Source: an uncultured Bacteroidales bacterium (GTDB lineage: Bacteria; Bacteroidota; Bacteroidia; Bacteroidales; P3). Taken from it: DNA of 5,744 nucleotides. Made by a program: the position numbers and the translations under genes. Location of the stretch: contig CALEPD010000299.1 in the NCBI GenBank assembly GCA_937910265.1, positions 1 through 5,744 of the forward strand, written 5' to 3'. The notes beneath the pieces were generated by a model. It was not told where the DNA came from. It saw nothing but the letters and a program-made list of their open reading frames with translations, and did not search any database. Below, piece by piece: positions 5,572 through 5,744 of this stretch; positions within the stretch are counted from its first letter, which is position 1; every line of letters begins with the position of its first letter.

Positions 5572-5744
5572 ATGATTTTCTATTTTTCGGCTACGGGCAA
5601 CAGCCGTCATGTTGCCAAACGTATGGCTGAGGCCAACGGCGACAAACTTTACGAAATCGGCAGGGGCGACAATTCCCCCTTCACTATAGCCAATGGCGAA
5701 CCTGTGGGATTTGTCATGCCAACCTATTATTGGGGAGTCCCTAA
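5572..5744 (+). CDS. Flavodoxin-domain protein, N-terminal 57 codons (probably EFR1-type flavodoxin/ferredoxin)
   Basis: The frame starts at ATG 5572 and is open to the right edge (57 codons plus two bases). The protein begins MIFYFSATGNSRHVAKRMAE: a first beta strand followed by the FMN-phosphate loop SATGNS at residues 6-11. Further on, GFVMPTYYWGVP (46-57) is the second FMN-contacting region of flavodoxin-fold proteins that carry a C-terminal pair of 4Fe-4S clusters (EFR1 family), which move electrons in an undefined redox reaction. The C-terminal half is outside the window, so a plain flavodoxin cannot be excluded. No convincing TTTG/TAnnTTTG promoter is visible in the 102 bp between the tRNA terminator and the start. 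Upstream in-frame codons lack a plausible earlier start, and this ATG gives the usual family N-terminus. Confidence 0.8.
   Translation, partial: MIFYFSATGNSRHVAKRMAEANGDKLYEIGRGDNSPFTIANGEPVGFVMPTYYWGVP

Noticed and set aside
5427..5630. Plus-strand open frame of 67 codons starting inside the tRNA
   Set aside because: Begins in the tRNA T arm, runs through the terminator hairpin and overlaps the flavodoxin start in another frame; not a plausible gene.
1..5744. CRISPR array, insertion sequence, defence or toxin-antitoxin system
   Set aside because: No spaced direct repeats, no transposase or terminal inverted repeats with target duplications, and no effector-like genes; all sizeable real frames have housekeeping assignments.

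Overview
The window looks like part of a Bacteroidota chromosome, most likely order Bacteroidales. Four signs point there. There is a PorT/SprT-like outer-membrane barrel protein, a type IX secretion component found essentially only in this phylum. The tRNA gene is preceded by a TTTG / TAnnTTTG promoter, the form used by the Bacteroidota primary sigma factor. Start codons lack strong Shine-Dalgarno sequences. The asparaginase and FAD-protein sequences also have the character of this group. Genus and species cannot be fixed from the sequence alone.

Layout: positions 1-4868 carry four tightly packed genes, all on the minus strand. In transcription order they are a type I cytoplasmic L-asparaginase (ansA, 4868 to 3858), a PorT-family protein (3780 to 3067, GTG start), a COG2509-like FAD-dependent oxidoreductase (3048 to 1495), and uvrB (1505 running off the left edge, about 501 codons visible). 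Gaps are 77 bp, 18 bp and an 11-bp overlap, so one operon is plausible. The four products (asparagine breakdown, protein secretion, a redox enzyme of unknown substrate, nucleotide excision repair) do not form a pathway; this looks like ordinary chromosomal co-transcription.

Positions 4869-5364 are a visibly AT-richer spacer of about 500 bp without a confident gene. It holds an imperfect hairpin just ahead of ansA, a possible 51-codon minus-strand small ORF (5176 to 5021), a minus-strand -7 box (5283 to 5276), and the plus-strand promoter of the tRNA (5285-5316). The two promoter candidates practically abut, so they could compete.

On the plus strand, positions 5365-5469 are a complete stand-alone tRNA-Gln(TTG) gene with encoded CCA and a very strong intrinsic terminator. 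From 5572 to the right edge is the start of a flavodoxin-fold protein, probably the N-terminus of an EFR1-type flavodoxin/ferredoxin fusion.

I see no mobile element, CRISPR array, toxin-antitoxin pair or defence system. The items most worth a second look are the divergent promoter arrangement and small ORF in the spacer, the ansA leader hairpin, and substitutions in the asparaginase active-site loop and allosteric site.
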